A DNA stretch of 64,000 nucleotides from the NCBI RefSeq assembly GCF_003382565.3, contig NZ_CP086253.1, positions 2,232,001 through 2,296,000 on the forward strand, given 5' to 3'. This DNA comes from Pectobacterium aquaticum (GTDB lineage Bacteria > Pseudomonadota > Gammaproteobacteria > Enterobacterales > Enterobacteriaceae). Positions 45,902 to 55,431 of this stretch are shown piece by piece. The position numbers were made by a program, and so were the translations under genes. The notes under the pieces are model-generated. The model ran no database searches and had not been told where the DNA came from. It was given only the letters and a program-made list of their open reading frames with translations. The stretch's first letter is position 1, and each line of letters begins with the position of its first letter.

Positions 45902-46377
45902 GCTTGAAGTCTCGATTTCAGATAACCGATTAGCGGGCCAAGCAGAGGAACATGCTGATAAAGCATCTCGCCCATATCGTAATAATCATGCTGGTAGATA
46001 ACTTTGTTGTCGGCGAAGATCAGGTGGCTACAGCCAGCTAATGTCAGCGGCGCGTTACGCTTTAATGACGGGTGTGCATAGTGCATCGTCCAGAACATCG
46101 TCGCACCGCCGCGGAAGGTATGGACATCGGCGATCTCGAACTGACAGTAGCTCAGCTTGTCGAGTGAATGAGAAAAGTAGCGATGCAAAGCACTCAACCC
46201 ATGATGGCTGGAAACGGGGTCGATAAAGTGAATATCCTGATGATAGATATCACTCAGCTCCGTTAATCTCTCGGCTGTCAGTTCTCGATAAAATGCCCTT
46301 ATTTTCAGCAGAATAGGCTCATATTCATCATTCTCTACCGAGATGTCGTCTTCCTCACGCGCTTTTTCTATCGTCAT
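45898..46377 (-). CDS. SnoaL-like/NTF2-fold protein
   Basis: A 159-residue protein with the NTF2 cone fold (LKIRAFYRELTAERLTELSDIYHQDIHFIDPVS; MFWTMHYAHPSLKRNAPLTLAGCSHLIF). The ATG at 46377 has AGGAG upstream; the frame is open further but without a start signal. First gene of the lipid-modification operon; the family often holds hydrophobic ligands. Exact role unknown. Confidence 0.85.
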   Translation of the reverse strand: MTIEKAREEDDISVENDEYEPILLKIRAFYRELTAERLTELSDIYHQDIHFIDPVSSHHGLSALHRYFSHSLDKLSYCQFEIADVHTFRGGATMFWTMHYAHPSLKRNAPLTLAGCSHLIFADNKVIYQHDYYDMGEMLYQHVPLLGPLIGYLKSRLQA

Positions 46378-46555
46378 AACCACTCCTGTTAAGGTCACCC
46401 ACTCCCACGCGGTGGAAATGGCTAACAGATAGAGGAACGTCAACGCTTATTAATTGAAAGATATCAACTTAGGTATAGATTGAATCCACCGTTCGTCAAA
46501 TAAGATTTTGAGGAATGGCTAAGGGTGAGAAGTACATACGGAGGGATGGTATTGC

Positions 46556-46607
46556 AGAAAAAAAGAAAACATGGCGCAAAATGTAGTGACAACGTCACGC
46601 CATGTTT
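46556..46607 (-). terminator. Terminator of srfABC
   Basis: An AAACATGGCG/CGCCATGTTT outer stem and GTGAC/GTCAC inner stem; the minus strand continues with a long T-run. Confidence 0.85.
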
Positions 46608-46634
46608 CCTGGGTCGACAGCGGTAGACTGAATG

Positions 46635-49097
46635 TTATTTCTCAGCGGGTTTAATCAACGTCAGAATCGTGCCCAACTGCTCACGCTGTTCCGCGCTGAC
46701 TTCGCGCGCAGCGGAATAGCCCGCATTCTGAATAATCATCTCATTCAGGCCAACCAGCCAGTCATAGATATAAAACGCCGTATTATTGGTGGGCGTCAGC
46801 GACAGTTTGGTTAAGCGCTGAGAAGCACCGAAGCTGACCGCCTGTTTTTCGGGTTTGGCGAAAATCTTATGACCGCGATTGATGCGGCTGGCAGGGCGCA
46901 GGGATTCATCAAGCTGCTGGAAGCCTAGCCAGGCAACGAAGTCACCAAGAATAGTCAGCACGCGTGAAACCTGACGATCGGCTTTATTCTCGCGGTTGAT
47001 GCCCAACTGCTCGCCGTCGACCAGCATATCGACCAGCGCCTCTTCGATCCGTAAGCGGATGCTGCCGGTAATCAATTCTTCGACCAGCATTTCGATCGTC
47101 GCTTTCGGCACGTTCAGCAGATCGAGAAACGGGGCATTTTCCGGCAGGCCGCGTAGATAGTTAATCCAGTAACGATAAACGGCATGCGCATAATCCGCCT
47201 CATAGCCGTGATCGATGGTCAAAATTGGTGGTGCAGGCTGATCGATCGCGATCGGTTCATCGGCAAACAGATCGATTTCGATCCCGACACCAAACGGATC
47301 GCTATTGGCCGACGGGGCAGAAAGGTCTTCGACATCGGCGTTGAAACCGCCATAGCTTGCCCCTTTTTGTTGCAGATACAGACGACGCAGTTCATCACGC
47401 GAAGGCAGCAGCCGTTCCAGCAGTTCACCGTGTACGCCGGTGCGAGTCTGGAGCGATTTGAGCAAGGTTTCTGCGATGCGCTGTTTTTCCGCCGGATCGT
47501 CAACATCAACGGGCAGATACCAGTTACCCAGCAGGTTATCGCTGAGTTCACGTTGAAGCTCGCTAAGCTGTTCGCTGATGCGCCCCAGTTTTACATCTCG
47601 GTGGACTTCCGCGCCCAGCCACGTTGCCATCCGCGCTACGCCGCGTTTATCCATTGCCAGCATCGTTCCCCAGGCGTCGCCCGGATTACCCACATAGCGC
47701 TGTACCGCGGCATCATAGTTTTGCCCGTGCGTAATACGGCGATCGTGACGGGTGACCGCCCAAATCAGCCCCGGTTTACGGTGACTACGCACCTGTGCGT
47801 TTTCGCCTTGCGTCTGTTTAACCCAGTGATCCAGCGCCTTGCCGACCACTTTAACGTCGGATCGGTTGCCTGCGGCGCTGCATACCATCAGTACGTTCAT
47901 TTCCTGATTATCGGTATAGCGCTCCAGCAGATAGGCGCGTTTCGCACGCAATAGCGTGTGCGCCAGTGGATGTTGTGTGCTTTGCTGTGTTGCTGGTGGC
48001 GCGTTCCGCGTCTCGCGGATCTCACCAAAGCCGGGGAAATCCAGTACATCAACCTGCTCGAACAGCGCTTCTTTAGGCGGCAAATGCAGTGGGATAAGCA
48101 ACTCCGCCGTCAGCATCGTTAACTCAGCCAGCGAAAGCTCCGTCGTTTTCCCCGCACGGCCATTCTGAACCGGCCGCACCAGCACGCCGGGATCGTCGGC
48201 GCTGTGCAAGCGTTCCAGCGCCGAACCGTCGATTAGACCGTCTGCCGGATTTAACTCATCATCCACCAGTATCCGCAGCGGTGCTAACAGCTTGCGCGTA
48301 CTGGCCAGATGTTGCAGCGTGTGGCTGAAATGACGATAGGCGGTGGTCAGCGAATTCAGCTCGCCCCACAGTACGGAGAAGAGTTGGGCGCGATCGTCAA
48401 CGGTGAGGTAAGGCGCTAATTCAATCGCAACCGGCCAGAAGTGGGCTTCCAGCTGTTTTTGCCGTTTAACATCGTGACGCGCGAGATAGTCCCAGAGTTC
48501 GACGACTTCATCGCGGCTCATCCCCTCAACGGATTCTGGCTGACGGTGCATCAACAGGGTTTTAATGTGTTCGGCAATATGGCGCTCGTCCAGCTCTTCA
48601 AACGTGGTCTCTTGATTGAGATCGTTTAAAAACGCGTTGGCCATGATCTTGCCGATATCCAACTCGCTGAGCAGTTGCAACTGAACGGGGAACGATTTGT
48701 TCTTCACGCCCGACTGTCTGCTAAAGCGCGTGACGAGCGCGGTTGCTCGGTCGGACGGATTAATATGATCGATAAAATCCAGCGATTGCCCCTCAAACGA
48801 GGTTTCCAGCTTGCCGTTTTCGCCCCCGGCCAGCGATGTGATCAGGTAGGACTTTCCCGCCTGAGACAGGCCAAAAAAGCCGATGGCAATGTCTTTCTGC
48901 GCCACGTCGGACAGATGCTGTGCTTTATTGTGATTGCGGCGCAGTTTGACGATCAGACGGTCAGCTTCGATATCCAGACGCGGGGCATTCTGGCGTGTGC
49001 GGTCAACCCAGTCGATAGCCTGTTCAACACCTTGCACGACGGCCTGTAGCTGGCCGTGAAGTCGGGTAGAGAGCTGTTTGGGCGTTAATCGTTTCAT
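46635..49097 (-). CDS. srfC: SrfC-family protein, dynamin-like large GTPase
   Basis: An 820-residue protein of the SrfC virulence-factor family. A P-loop GFFGLSQAGKSYLITSL lies at residues 74-90, a DxxG switch at VLDFPGFGE (near residue 351), and a G4-like TRHD near residue 445. This order suits a dynamin- or septin-like large GTPase. Long helical segments follow, and the C-terminus YIYDWLVGLNEMI is conserved in the family. Start overlaps the srfB stop by 4 bp. SrfC is often annotated as a virulence effector, but its biochemistry is unproven. Confidence 0.88.
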   Translation of the reverse strand: MKRLTPKQLSTRLHGQLQAVVQGVEQAIDWVDRTRQNAPRLDIEADRLIVKLRRNHNKAQHLSDVAQKDIAIGFFGLSQAGKSYLITSLAGGENGKLETSFEGQSLDFIDHINPSDRATALVTRFSRQSGVKNKSFPVQLQLLSELDIGKIMANAFLNDLNQETTFEELDERHIAEHIKTLLMHRQPESVEGMSRDEVVELWDYLARHDVKRQKQLEAHFWPVAIELAPYLTVDDRAQLFSVLWGELNSLTTAYRHFSHTLQHLASTRKLLAPLRILVDDELNPADGLIDGSALERLHSADDPGVLVRPVQNGRAGKTTELSLAELTMLTAELLIPLHLPPKEALFEQVDVLDFPGFGEIRETRNAPPATQQSTQHPLAHTLLRAKRAYLLERYTDNQEMNVLMVCSAAGNRSDVKVVGKALDHWVKQTQGENAQVRSHRKPGLIWAVTRHDRRITHGQNYDAAVQRYVGNPGDAWGTMLAMDKRGVARMATWLGAEVHRDVKLGRISEQLSELQRELSDNLLGNWYLPVDVDDPAEKQRIAETLLKSLQTRTGVHGELLERLLPSRDELRRLYLQQKGASYGGFNADVEDLSAPSANSDPFGVGIEIDLFADEPIAIDQPAPPILTIDHGYEADYAHAVYRYWINYLRGLPENAPFLDLLNVPKATIEMLVEELITGSIRLRIEEALVDMLVDGEQLGINRENKADRQVSRVLTILGDFVAWLGFQQLDESLRPASRINRGHKIFAKPEKQAVSFGASQRLTKLSLTPTNNTAFYIYDWLVGLNEMIIQNAGYSAAREVSAEQREQLGTILTLIKPAEK

Positions 49098-52081
49098 TTT
49101 TTAAATACACTCCCACTATCGATCCAATAATGGGTCGCACCTGAGCCGTTAGCGGATAATGTGTTCAATTTTAGTCGTAAATGATGTGGTGGAACGCGCG
49201 TGCCGTCTTCCAGCACCGCATCGGCAATCTCAAAGCGCTCGGGGCTGTCTTGATCGTCGCTTTTCGTCACGGCCAACCGGACGCGCAGCTTACTGTCGCC
49301 GACGACCTTGCGCGCTAAATCCTGATCGACGATTGAGAGCATATAGAGCGAAGATGCAGGCCAGCGTTCGTTGTCCAACTGGCGGAAGCCTAGGCAGAGT
49401 GAACCACGCACCTGGAAACTGAGTTTCGGGTCAAGCTCGAAATCCGGCGCATCCAGATCGATATCGCTGTAGTAAACGTTATCCAGCGTCAGCGCGTTGC
49501 TGCTGTCCATCATGCCGAGGTAGCGCACCGTAGAATAAGGTTGGAAATCACCAACCTTAAAGTAAAAGCCCGGCAGGCGCAGATCGAGCGCCAGCAGGCA
49601 CAGCATCGCGCCGACGGCGGCAGTGGATTTTGGGTTATCGATGCGCCCGCGTTTGTTAAACGGATACCAGTCATTGGTGTGATAACCATCGAGCGACAGC
49701 ATCCGGTTAATCGGCAGCGGTTGCAGGTGGCGGAACAGCGCCTGAATTCCTGGGAAGCGCGAAGGGCGACCGGTCAGCAGCAGTACATCGCACGAATACA
49801 GCGATACCACTTCAGACATTAGGCGCAGATTCTGCGTGATGTTCATTTTGTTAGACAGGAATTCGCCGTGCAGCTTGTTTAGTTTAAGAATCAGCGGCAC
49901 CTGCAAAATATCGAAGACTTTGTCGCTGACTGGCAGTTCGCGCTGCACTTCCGTATTGATGTATTCCAGTACTTTTTCCGTTGGTACCTGTTCCAGCAAT
50001 TCGCCGAAGGTCGATTCGATCTCGGCGCTGGTGTCTAGTGGATCAAAGCGCTCATAGGTTTCAAGAATCGTACGGCCGATCGGGATGAATACCTGCAATG
50101 TTACCTGCTGACGCAGCGTGAGCTGTGCGTCCATACGGCCTTCATTGCCAAACAGCTTCGCCATCAGTGCATCTGGGCTGGCCATTCCGGCGGTTTTCAG
50201 CGCGGCCTGTAGCGCGGGGAGGATATAAAGCTGAATCACATCCAATAAAATATCGTCGCCCGCGACCTTAAAGCCTTCACGGAACAGCAGGCGCGGAATA
50301 ATTTTAACGTTGTTGCCGACACCGTCATCGAGCAGATATTGCGTAATGGCGAGGTCAGTGGTGCCGCCACCGATGTCGATTGAGGCAATGCGCAGCGTTT
50401 TGCCCGCAGGTTCGCCCTCATCGAGCTCTTTATCGGGGCGCGCCATGCTGGCGAAGAAATCTTCCGCACGGCCGCCAAAGTTCACCTGCGCTTCGTTATA
50501 CAGGTAAACCATCTGTCCGCATGTGGCTTCATCCCATTCGATTTGCACGTCAGGCACCGGAACTCGGCTCTGCTGCTTGTCGGCTGGCGTGGTGAAATCC
50601 TCATCCATCGGGTGCCAATCCATCGCTTTCCAGACCAGCGCGATCGCTTCATGCATGCGGCGGCGGAAAATTTCACGTTCGGGTTTCGGCATCGCGGAAG
50701 GCAACGTCAGAATGATATTTCGCAACTGGCGCGGTGCGCTGCTGTGGATCATCTTCAACCGCTGAGCGGCGCTGTTCATCTGCATCAGCGCTTGGGCCAG
50801 CAGTTCGGAGAGCATGAATGTCATGATCGAACTGCGGCTGTAGTGCGGTGAAAACACCGGTAGGCGCTCTTCCAACGGCTGGTTGTAGAGCGGCTGGCCT
50901 TCATCATTCAGCATGATGGTCAACGGCATGGCTGTCGCTAACGGTTCAGTCTGCGAATGGGCATCCGTCTGGCTAAAACGCCAGCCTGGTGCATAGCTTT
51001 CTTCGTCCCACAGATAGCGGCGCGGGCTGGAAATACCACTCGATCCTTCCGTTCCCTGACGCAGCAGCGCCATGTGGCTGGCTTCGCGTCCGACGCGAGT
51101 GATTGACGGCCAGATGAACGCGTCATCACGACCGCTTTCCACGGAGAAGTTGTCTTTACCGAACTTCGCCTGCGAGAACTCAACGCGGCTCTCAAACAGT
51201 TCGTTGTACAGATAATGTGGCTCACTCAGATCGCGCAACTGCAGTTCATAGGTCTGTTTCAGGCCGTTGCTTTCGTCCGCATGGTCCTCAACCAAAATGC
51301 CACAGGTGTGCGAGTTACCGACGTCTAAAATCAGGTCAACGTTGACCGCCGGTTCCTGCAGCGTGCTGGTATTGATGCGAATTTCTGGTATTTCGAGCTG
51401 GTTGCCCAGCATATCCAACACATTCAGGTAATGTGCCTGATATTCAAACCCTCTGAGTGCCACTTTTATATCGTGGCTGTCACGGTTTTCCAGCGCTTTA
51501 ACCCGCTGAGTAAAGACTTCGCGCAGCCAACCGTCTACCCAGGTTTCATCAAGAAATTCACCCAGCTCATCGCTGTGATAGGCCAGCGCGAAACTCCCGC
51601 CAGTTTTGATGTCATTGGCATTAGGTGCCAGCGACTCGAACTCGTGGCCTTCTGGATAGGTTTTGGTATCGAATGCCAGACAAATGCGGTGCGTGTTGCC
51701 GTCCTGATCAGGCTTATCCAACGCAAGAATCTGCATTCGCGCCCAGTTATCCGGCCCGCCCATGAAAGTGCGCGGCGGGTTAAAGCGGAAGAAGGGCAGC
51801 GGCAGCCAAATGTTCTCTAGCAGCTTCAGCGATTGCTCAAGCGAAATACTCAGTTCAGGCTTCACGACTTCCGGCGGCATCCCAGAGGCAGAAGGCAGCA
51901 GGAATTTGTCCGACTGTTCATCGTACAGTAGGTGCAGCAGGGGGCCGTTAGCACTTTTACGTACATAGCGGTTAGGTTGTTCAGCCGAAAATCGCGGCTT
52001 TAAAGCAAAATCCAAAAACTGAATTCCACTGTCCTGAATCAACGTAATGCGTTGTTTATAATCGGTAATCGTCGCCAGCAT
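49094..52081 (-). CDS. srfB: SrfB-family protein, actin/Hsp70-like ATPase fold
   Basis: A 995-residue protein of the SrfB family. Three actin/Hsp70-type nucleotide motifs are visible: phosphate-1 VDLILDVGNSHTCGILVE (from about residue 248), phosphate-2 IASIDIGGGTTDLAITQYL (near residue 565), and adenosine VLLLTGRPSRFPGIQAL (near residue 770). This suggests an ATP-dependent switch or filament former rather than a simple secreted toxin. It has no signal peptide. It lies 2 bp after srfA and overlaps srfC, so the three are co-translated and probably act as one complex. Confidence 0.88.
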   Translation of the reverse strand: MLATITDYKQRITLIQDSGIQFLDFALKPRFSAEQPNRYVRKSANGPLLHLLYDEQSDKFLLPSASGMPPEVVKPELSISLEQSLKLLENIWLPLPFFRFNPPRTFMGGPDNWARMQILALDKPDQDGNTHRICLAFDTKTYPEGHEFESLAPNANDIKTGGSFALAYHSDELGEFLDETWVDGWLREVFTQRVKALENRDSHDIKVALRGFEYQAHYLNVLDMLGNQLEIPEIRINTSTLQEPAVNVDLILDVGNSHTCGILVEDHADESNGLKQTYELQLRDLSEPHYLYNELFESRVEFSQAKFGKDNFSVESGRDDAFIWPSITRVGREASHMALLRQGTEGSSGISSPRRYLWDEESYAPGWRFSQTDAHSQTEPLATAMPLTIMLNDEGQPLYNQPLEERLPVFSPHYSRSSIMTFMLSELLAQALMQMNSAAQRLKMIHSSAPRQLRNIILTLPSAMPKPEREIFRRRMHEAIALVWKAMDWHPMDEDFTTPADKQQSRVPVPDVQIEWDEATCGQMVYLYNEAQVNFGGRAEDFFASMARPDKELDEGEPAGKTLRIASIDIGGGTTDLAITQYLLDDGVGNNVKIIPRLLFREGFKVAGDDILLDVIQLYILPALQAALKTAGMASPDALMAKLFGNEGRMDAQLTLRQQVTLQVFIPIGRTILETYERFDPLDTSAEIESTFGELLEQVPTEKVLEYINTEVQRELPVSDKVFDILQVPLILKLNKLHGEFLSNKMNITQNLRLMSEVVSLYSCDVLLLTGRPSRFPGIQALFRHLQPLPINRMLSLDGYHTNDWYPFNKRGRIDNPKSTAAVGAMLCLLALDLRLPGFYFKVGDFQPYSTVRYLGMMDSSNALTLDNVYYSDIDLDAPDFELDPKLSFQVRGSLCLGFRQLDNERWPASSLYMLSIVDQDLARKVVGDSKLRVRLAVTKSDDQDSPERFEIADAVLEDGTRVPPHHLRLKLNTLSANGSGATHYWIDSGSVFKK

Positions 52082-52083
52082 GA

Positions 52084-53481
52084 TTATTTACTCTCGCGCT
52101 TTATCGTCATCGGGAAAACGGTATCTGTGTCGTAACGACCGATACACTCCGCCGCGGTGCCGGAAGCGCCTTGTTTACAGACCAGTTCTGGCATTTGGAA
52201 ACGAGAATTATCGGAACAGCGGGCACCGGAGCGACTGTTGATGATCAGATTGCCAGAGCTCATTAATCCTGCTTCAACATTGGCGTGACACGTGACGCCG
52301 TCACCGTGAGTGATACGCGCAGTACCTTTTCCATTTTGAATCTGGTAACGCAGGCTAGGCGGCCTGCCCGTAATCGGGGCTTTGCTATCAACAATGACGC
52401 GCCAGTTGCCGTTCAGGAACTTGATGGAGCCAATTTTCACCGCGTCGGCTGGCATGACCAGATCATCTTTGCCTGCAGGAATCGCTGGCACTTGCTCGAC
52501 AACGGGCTCAATTGGTGCAGCAGCAGGCTCTTGCGGTTCCGTGACCGCAGGCGCTTCCGGTTTGGCCGCATATGCTACAGGTGCCGTAGCGATTGATAGC
52601 TCAGCGGCTTTCACGACCTCTTTTTCTGCAGCAGGGGGAACAGGTGTGCTTTCTTGCTGTGGCGCAGATTCAGCCGGAGTAGAAGAAGGCAGGGCACGTT
52701 TTTCTGGCTTGACCGTCGCAGCTAAATCGGATGTTGGCTTGTCGTTTTGTCCTGACATGCAGCCCCGTATTTGCAGTGACAACATCGCTAATAGCGCAGC
52801 GGCAGGCAACAGCCACCACAGTCGGAAGAACGGCGCACGAGCAGTCACTGCCGCAGCGGCGACAGGCGCAGGCGTTGGCACGATGGGTTCCGGTGGGCTG
52901 GTAAGATGTTGTTCTGGCTCGGGAACGGGTTCAACCAGCGGTAATGTTGGGGCGCTTGCTGCGGGGGCGGGTGCAACAAAAAGCGGTTCCGCTTCCTTGA
53001 TGAGCGGTCGCAGGCAGTCTAATGCATCAAGTCGGGATTTTTTATCGAGATTGACAAAGCCCCAGAACGTTAAGACCGGTTTACCATCAACCAAATAAAC
53101 GTGGTTTGCTCCAGGGAACTGTATCGCTTTTGCCAGCAGGACACCGAAAAGTTTCTGCCCGGCTTTTTCCGCATTTTGCGCACGTTGGCTGATGTCAGCA
53201 ACAGCAGCTTGATAAGTTTCCAGTAACGCCAGCGCCTTTTCTCGTTCTTCTTCGCTCGCGGCAATCCAGGAGGTGACTTTTCCGTCAACCGGCGAATACC
53301 AGTCAATGCGGTCGCCATGCTCGTTGGGTTGGGGAATCGCCAGACAGTCGGCAATCTGCTGTTGTTTTCTGAGACGTAACGTTTCCCGCAATTGAAGTGC
53401 TGATGCATAAACTGGCTGCCCGTTCTCACCCAGCGCCAGAAAATCATCCAAACTTCCACTACGTAAAAATAATTTTGCCAC
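52084..53481 (-). CDS. srfA: SrfA-family membrane-anchored protein
   Basis: A 465-residue protein. The N-terminal 165 residues are cytosolic (start KLFLRSGSLDDFLALG). A Pro/Ala-rich linker (190-220) and a single membrane helix WWLLPAAALLAMLSLQIRG (about 225-243) follow. A second Pro/Ala/Glu-rich linker leads to a periplasmic C-terminal domain with four Cys (VTCHANVEAGL, GARCSDNS, LVCKQGAS, AECIGRYD) that may form disulfides. First gene of srfABC; it could tether the SrfB/SrfC ATPase-GTPase pair to the inner membrane (inference). Confidence 0.85.
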   Translation of the reverse strand: MAKLFLRSGSLDDFLALGENGQPVYASALQLRETLRLRKQQQIADCLAIPQPNEHGDRIDWYSPVDGKVTSWIAASEEEREKALALLETYQAAVADISQRAQNAEKAGQKLFGVLLAKAIQFPGANHVYLVDGKPVLTFWGFVNLDKKSRLDALDCLRPLIKEAEPLFVAPAPAASAPTLPLVEPVPEPEQHLTSPPEPIVPTPAPVAAAAVTARAPFFRLWWLLPAAALLAMLSLQIRGCMSGQNDKPTSDLAATVKPEKRALPSSTPAESAPQQESTPVPPAAEKEVVKAAELSIATAPVAYAAKPEAPAVTEPQEPAAAPIEPVVEQVPAIPAGKDDLVMPADAVKIGSIKFLNGNWRVIVDSKAPITGRPPSLRYQIQNGKGTARITHGDGVTCHANVEAGLMSSGNLIINSRSGARCSDNSRFQMPELVCKQGASGTAAECIGRYDTDTVFPMTIKRESK

Positions 53482-53726
53482 GCAAAAGAGACCTTTTGTA
53501 ATGATGCCTAAAGCAGAAAATAGAGTGTAATCTGCGACAGGGTATACTGTAGTGCGAATGATGGCGAATCAAACGCTTAAAGAAGTGATAAAACTAACAA
53601 ATATTTGAGTAATAGAAAAAGTGGGAAACAGGAAGTTTACGCACGTGCAGCAGATGACGTCCAGATAATATGATGAAAACGTTGATAAAAACGATGCCTT
53701 CTCTTTCAGGCGTGATTTACAGAAAC

Positions 53727-53756
53727 GAGGGATGCTGAGCGACGTCAGCCTCCCTC
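53727..53756 (-). terminator. Terminator of the expansin gene
   Basis: A 12-bp stem with one mismatch (GAGGGATGCTGA/TCAGCCTCCCTC) lies just after the stop; short T-rich tail on the minus strand. Confidence 0.7.
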
Positions 53757-53769
53757 AAGGCAGTGAAAA

Positions 53770-54459
53770 TTAAAGCTGGACGTTACCCGTGATCAGGTAA
53801 GCGGATGAGGTGCTTTGTGACATCGGCGGCAGCGTATCACTGAGGACATTGCCTTTTACGTCGGTAAATTCAATGGGAATATCGTTCATTCCAACGTGCT
53901 CAACAATAAAGTGGTTATAATCGGTTTTCTGCGCAGCAATCCATTGGTTATTGCGCATATATTTCATCTCAATAACAGGATATTTCACGTTCCTGAATTG
54001 CACCGCAGCCCAATAAGGGTTTGAACCTTCCTTTATTCGATAAATAACGTTGCCCTTTACCGGCGCTTCGATCAGCGTCCAGTCGATATTAATTTTCCCC
54101 TCTCGTAGATCGCCTATTTTCTCAAACGCGTTAAACGATAAATCCAGCGCACAATCACCACCTTCAGGATAGAGGTCCGTGACATAAACCACTGTACTGC
54201 CTTTTGGTCCATTCACTTTCAGGTAAGCGCCAGCCAGCGACGCCTTCACGCCGCGATAATCCAACTGGTTCCGATTTAATGCCGTGATCTCCATGTTCTG
54301 CGGGATCGGATCCAGCAAAAGGGCACCGCCCTGATAGCCAGAGCCCGTCGCAGTGGCGTAGCCGTAACAGATGTCGTCCAGTTCCCACTGGGCGTGGGCG
54401 GTATTAATCAGGGGAATAACGCATAATGCAGACAAGGCTAATGAGGTTATTTTATTCAT
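53770..54459 (-). CDS. exlX: Secreted bacterial expansin
   Basis: A 229-residue protein with a Sec signal peptide (cut at AHA-QW, residue 23). Domain D1 resembles a GH45-like barrel (GYATATGSGYQGGALLLDP; DLYPEGGDCALDLSFNAFEKIG, with Asp of the DLYPEG and ALDLS motifs). Domain D2 is a CBM63 carbohydrate-binding module with aromatic residues (SNPYWAAVQFRN; KYPVIEMKY). It tracks B. subtilis EXLX1 across its length. Expansins loosen plant cell walls without hydrolysis and aid colonisation or wilting. Strong support for a plant-associated lifestyle. Confidence 0.95.
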   Translation of the reverse strand: MNKITSLALSALCVIPLINTAHAQWELDDICYGYATATGSGYQGGALLLDPIPQNMEITALNRNQLDYRGVKASLAGAYLKVNGPKGSTVVYVTDLYPEGGDCALDLSFNAFEKIGDLREGKINIDWTLIEAPVKGNVIYRIKEGSNPYWAAVQFRNVKYPVIEMKYMRNNQWIAAQKTDYNHFIVEHVGMNDIPIEFTDVKGNVLSDTLPPMSQSTSSAYLITGNVQL

Positions 54460-54662
54460 GTTTCACATCCAATATGATTCAAGATTAATAACATAGGTGA
54501 GTGGTAAAATAAAAAACCAAAACGGGAATCCATTTTTTGGCATATTGATAATATGGGGTTTTGTATAAATAGGCAAATAGGCTTTATCTTAAAAAAGTAA
54601 AGCAGTGAATATATCACTAGGTTTATTTCTATAGAGTGAAACAATTATATATGTGAATAATC

Positions 54663-54761
54663 GATTTGGATTTAGATAGCATCATCCAAAAAGCGAAGGC
54701 GGGCTGCCCGGTGTCAAAAGTGCTCAAAGCCGAGATTACGCAGGAGTATCAGTTGAATTAA
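54663..54761 (+). pseudogene. OsmC C-terminal remnant
   Basis: A 27-residue tail IIQKAKAGCPVSKVLKAEIT followed by QEYQLN and a stop is almost the exact C-terminus of E. coli OsmC, including the second catalytic cysteine (AGCPVS). No start or N-terminal part is present upstream, where the expansin promoter region lies. It is the residue of a deleted osmC about 220 bp from dif. Confidence 0.8.
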
Positions 54762-54984
54762 GGACAAGTCGCTGAACGAAGGCTGTTCCATGCTTTACCG
54801 ATAAAACTGATGTTGATAAAAATGCTTACTAGCGTCCGACCTGAATAAAGCCCTCAAAAAAACACATGGATATGAAGGAAGTAGCTCTAGACATAACTGC
54901 TGCAATGAAAAGGTGAGCGACGTTTTAACTACATGATTTCCAGTGGAAAGGATTGATTCGTGAAGTAATTGTGCATTAAACAAT

Positions 54985-55012
54985 ATTTAACATAATATAC
55001 ATTATGCGAACC
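54985..55012 (-). other. Chromosomal dif site and left prophage junction
   Basis: The minus strand reads GGTTCGCATAA-TGTATA-TTATGTTAAAT (11-6-11), one base from the E. coli dif consensus. The XerC arm is at 55002-55012 and the XerD arm at 54985-54995. Identity with the second phage junction begins at 54998, so phage DNA lies to the right. It marks the chromosome-dimer resolution site near the terminus. Confidence 0.93.
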
Positions 55013-55082
55013 AAAAGAAGCATTCGCGGAAACTGGCCGTTACGTTGAGTAAATCCCCGCATCCACAAAACTCTTTTTTGCC

Positions 55083-55088
55083 TATAAT
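55083..55088 (+). promoter_or_regulatory. -10 element for the rightward phage ORF
   Basis: TATAAT about 30 bp before the ATG at 55117. No convincing -35 box is visible, so this is a weak or activator-dependent call. The same element recurs at 63060-63065. Confidence 0.4.
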
Positions 55089-55116
55089 GCACTGAACTAA
55101 GCGACGAGTTTAAATC

Positions 55117-55302
55117 ATGGCGATGGCAATTCTACAAACTGAACAGGAATATCTGGCGGCTCTCTCAGAGGTTGAACCGCTGTTCGATCTCGACATGACT
55201 GTAGGTTCGGCTGAAGAAAACCGATTTCTATCGTTATGCACAGCCATTCATGAATACGAAAAAAAACATTTTACTGAGTGCTACAAAAAACAGCGCAGCT
55301 AA
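55117..55302 (+). CDS. Small protein resembling the N-terminal part of HigA-type antitoxins
   Basis: 61 residues (ILQTEQEYLAALSEVEPLFD; NRFLSLCTAIHEYEKKHF) like the N-terminal segment of COG5499 HigA antitoxins, which normally continue into a helix-turn-helix. Here the DNA-binding part is absent and the protein ends just after the YEKKHF helix. No RelE/HigB toxin frame accompanies it. It could be an anti-toxin that protects the host or phage, or a remnant. First rightward gene after dif; duplicated at 63094. Confidence 0.65.
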   Translation: MAMAILQTEQEYLAALSEVEPLFDLDMTVGSAEENRFLSLCTAIHEYEKKHFTECYKKQRS

Positions 55303-55431
55303 TCTGCCGCGCCGCAATCATTACCCAGAATAAGCTCAGGAACTATTGCGGCTTGGCCAACGGCGGACAGCAACAAAAGCAAGTTTTGTTACTGACCGTC
55401 GTTATCATAAAGAGATTATGCGCGATGCGCA

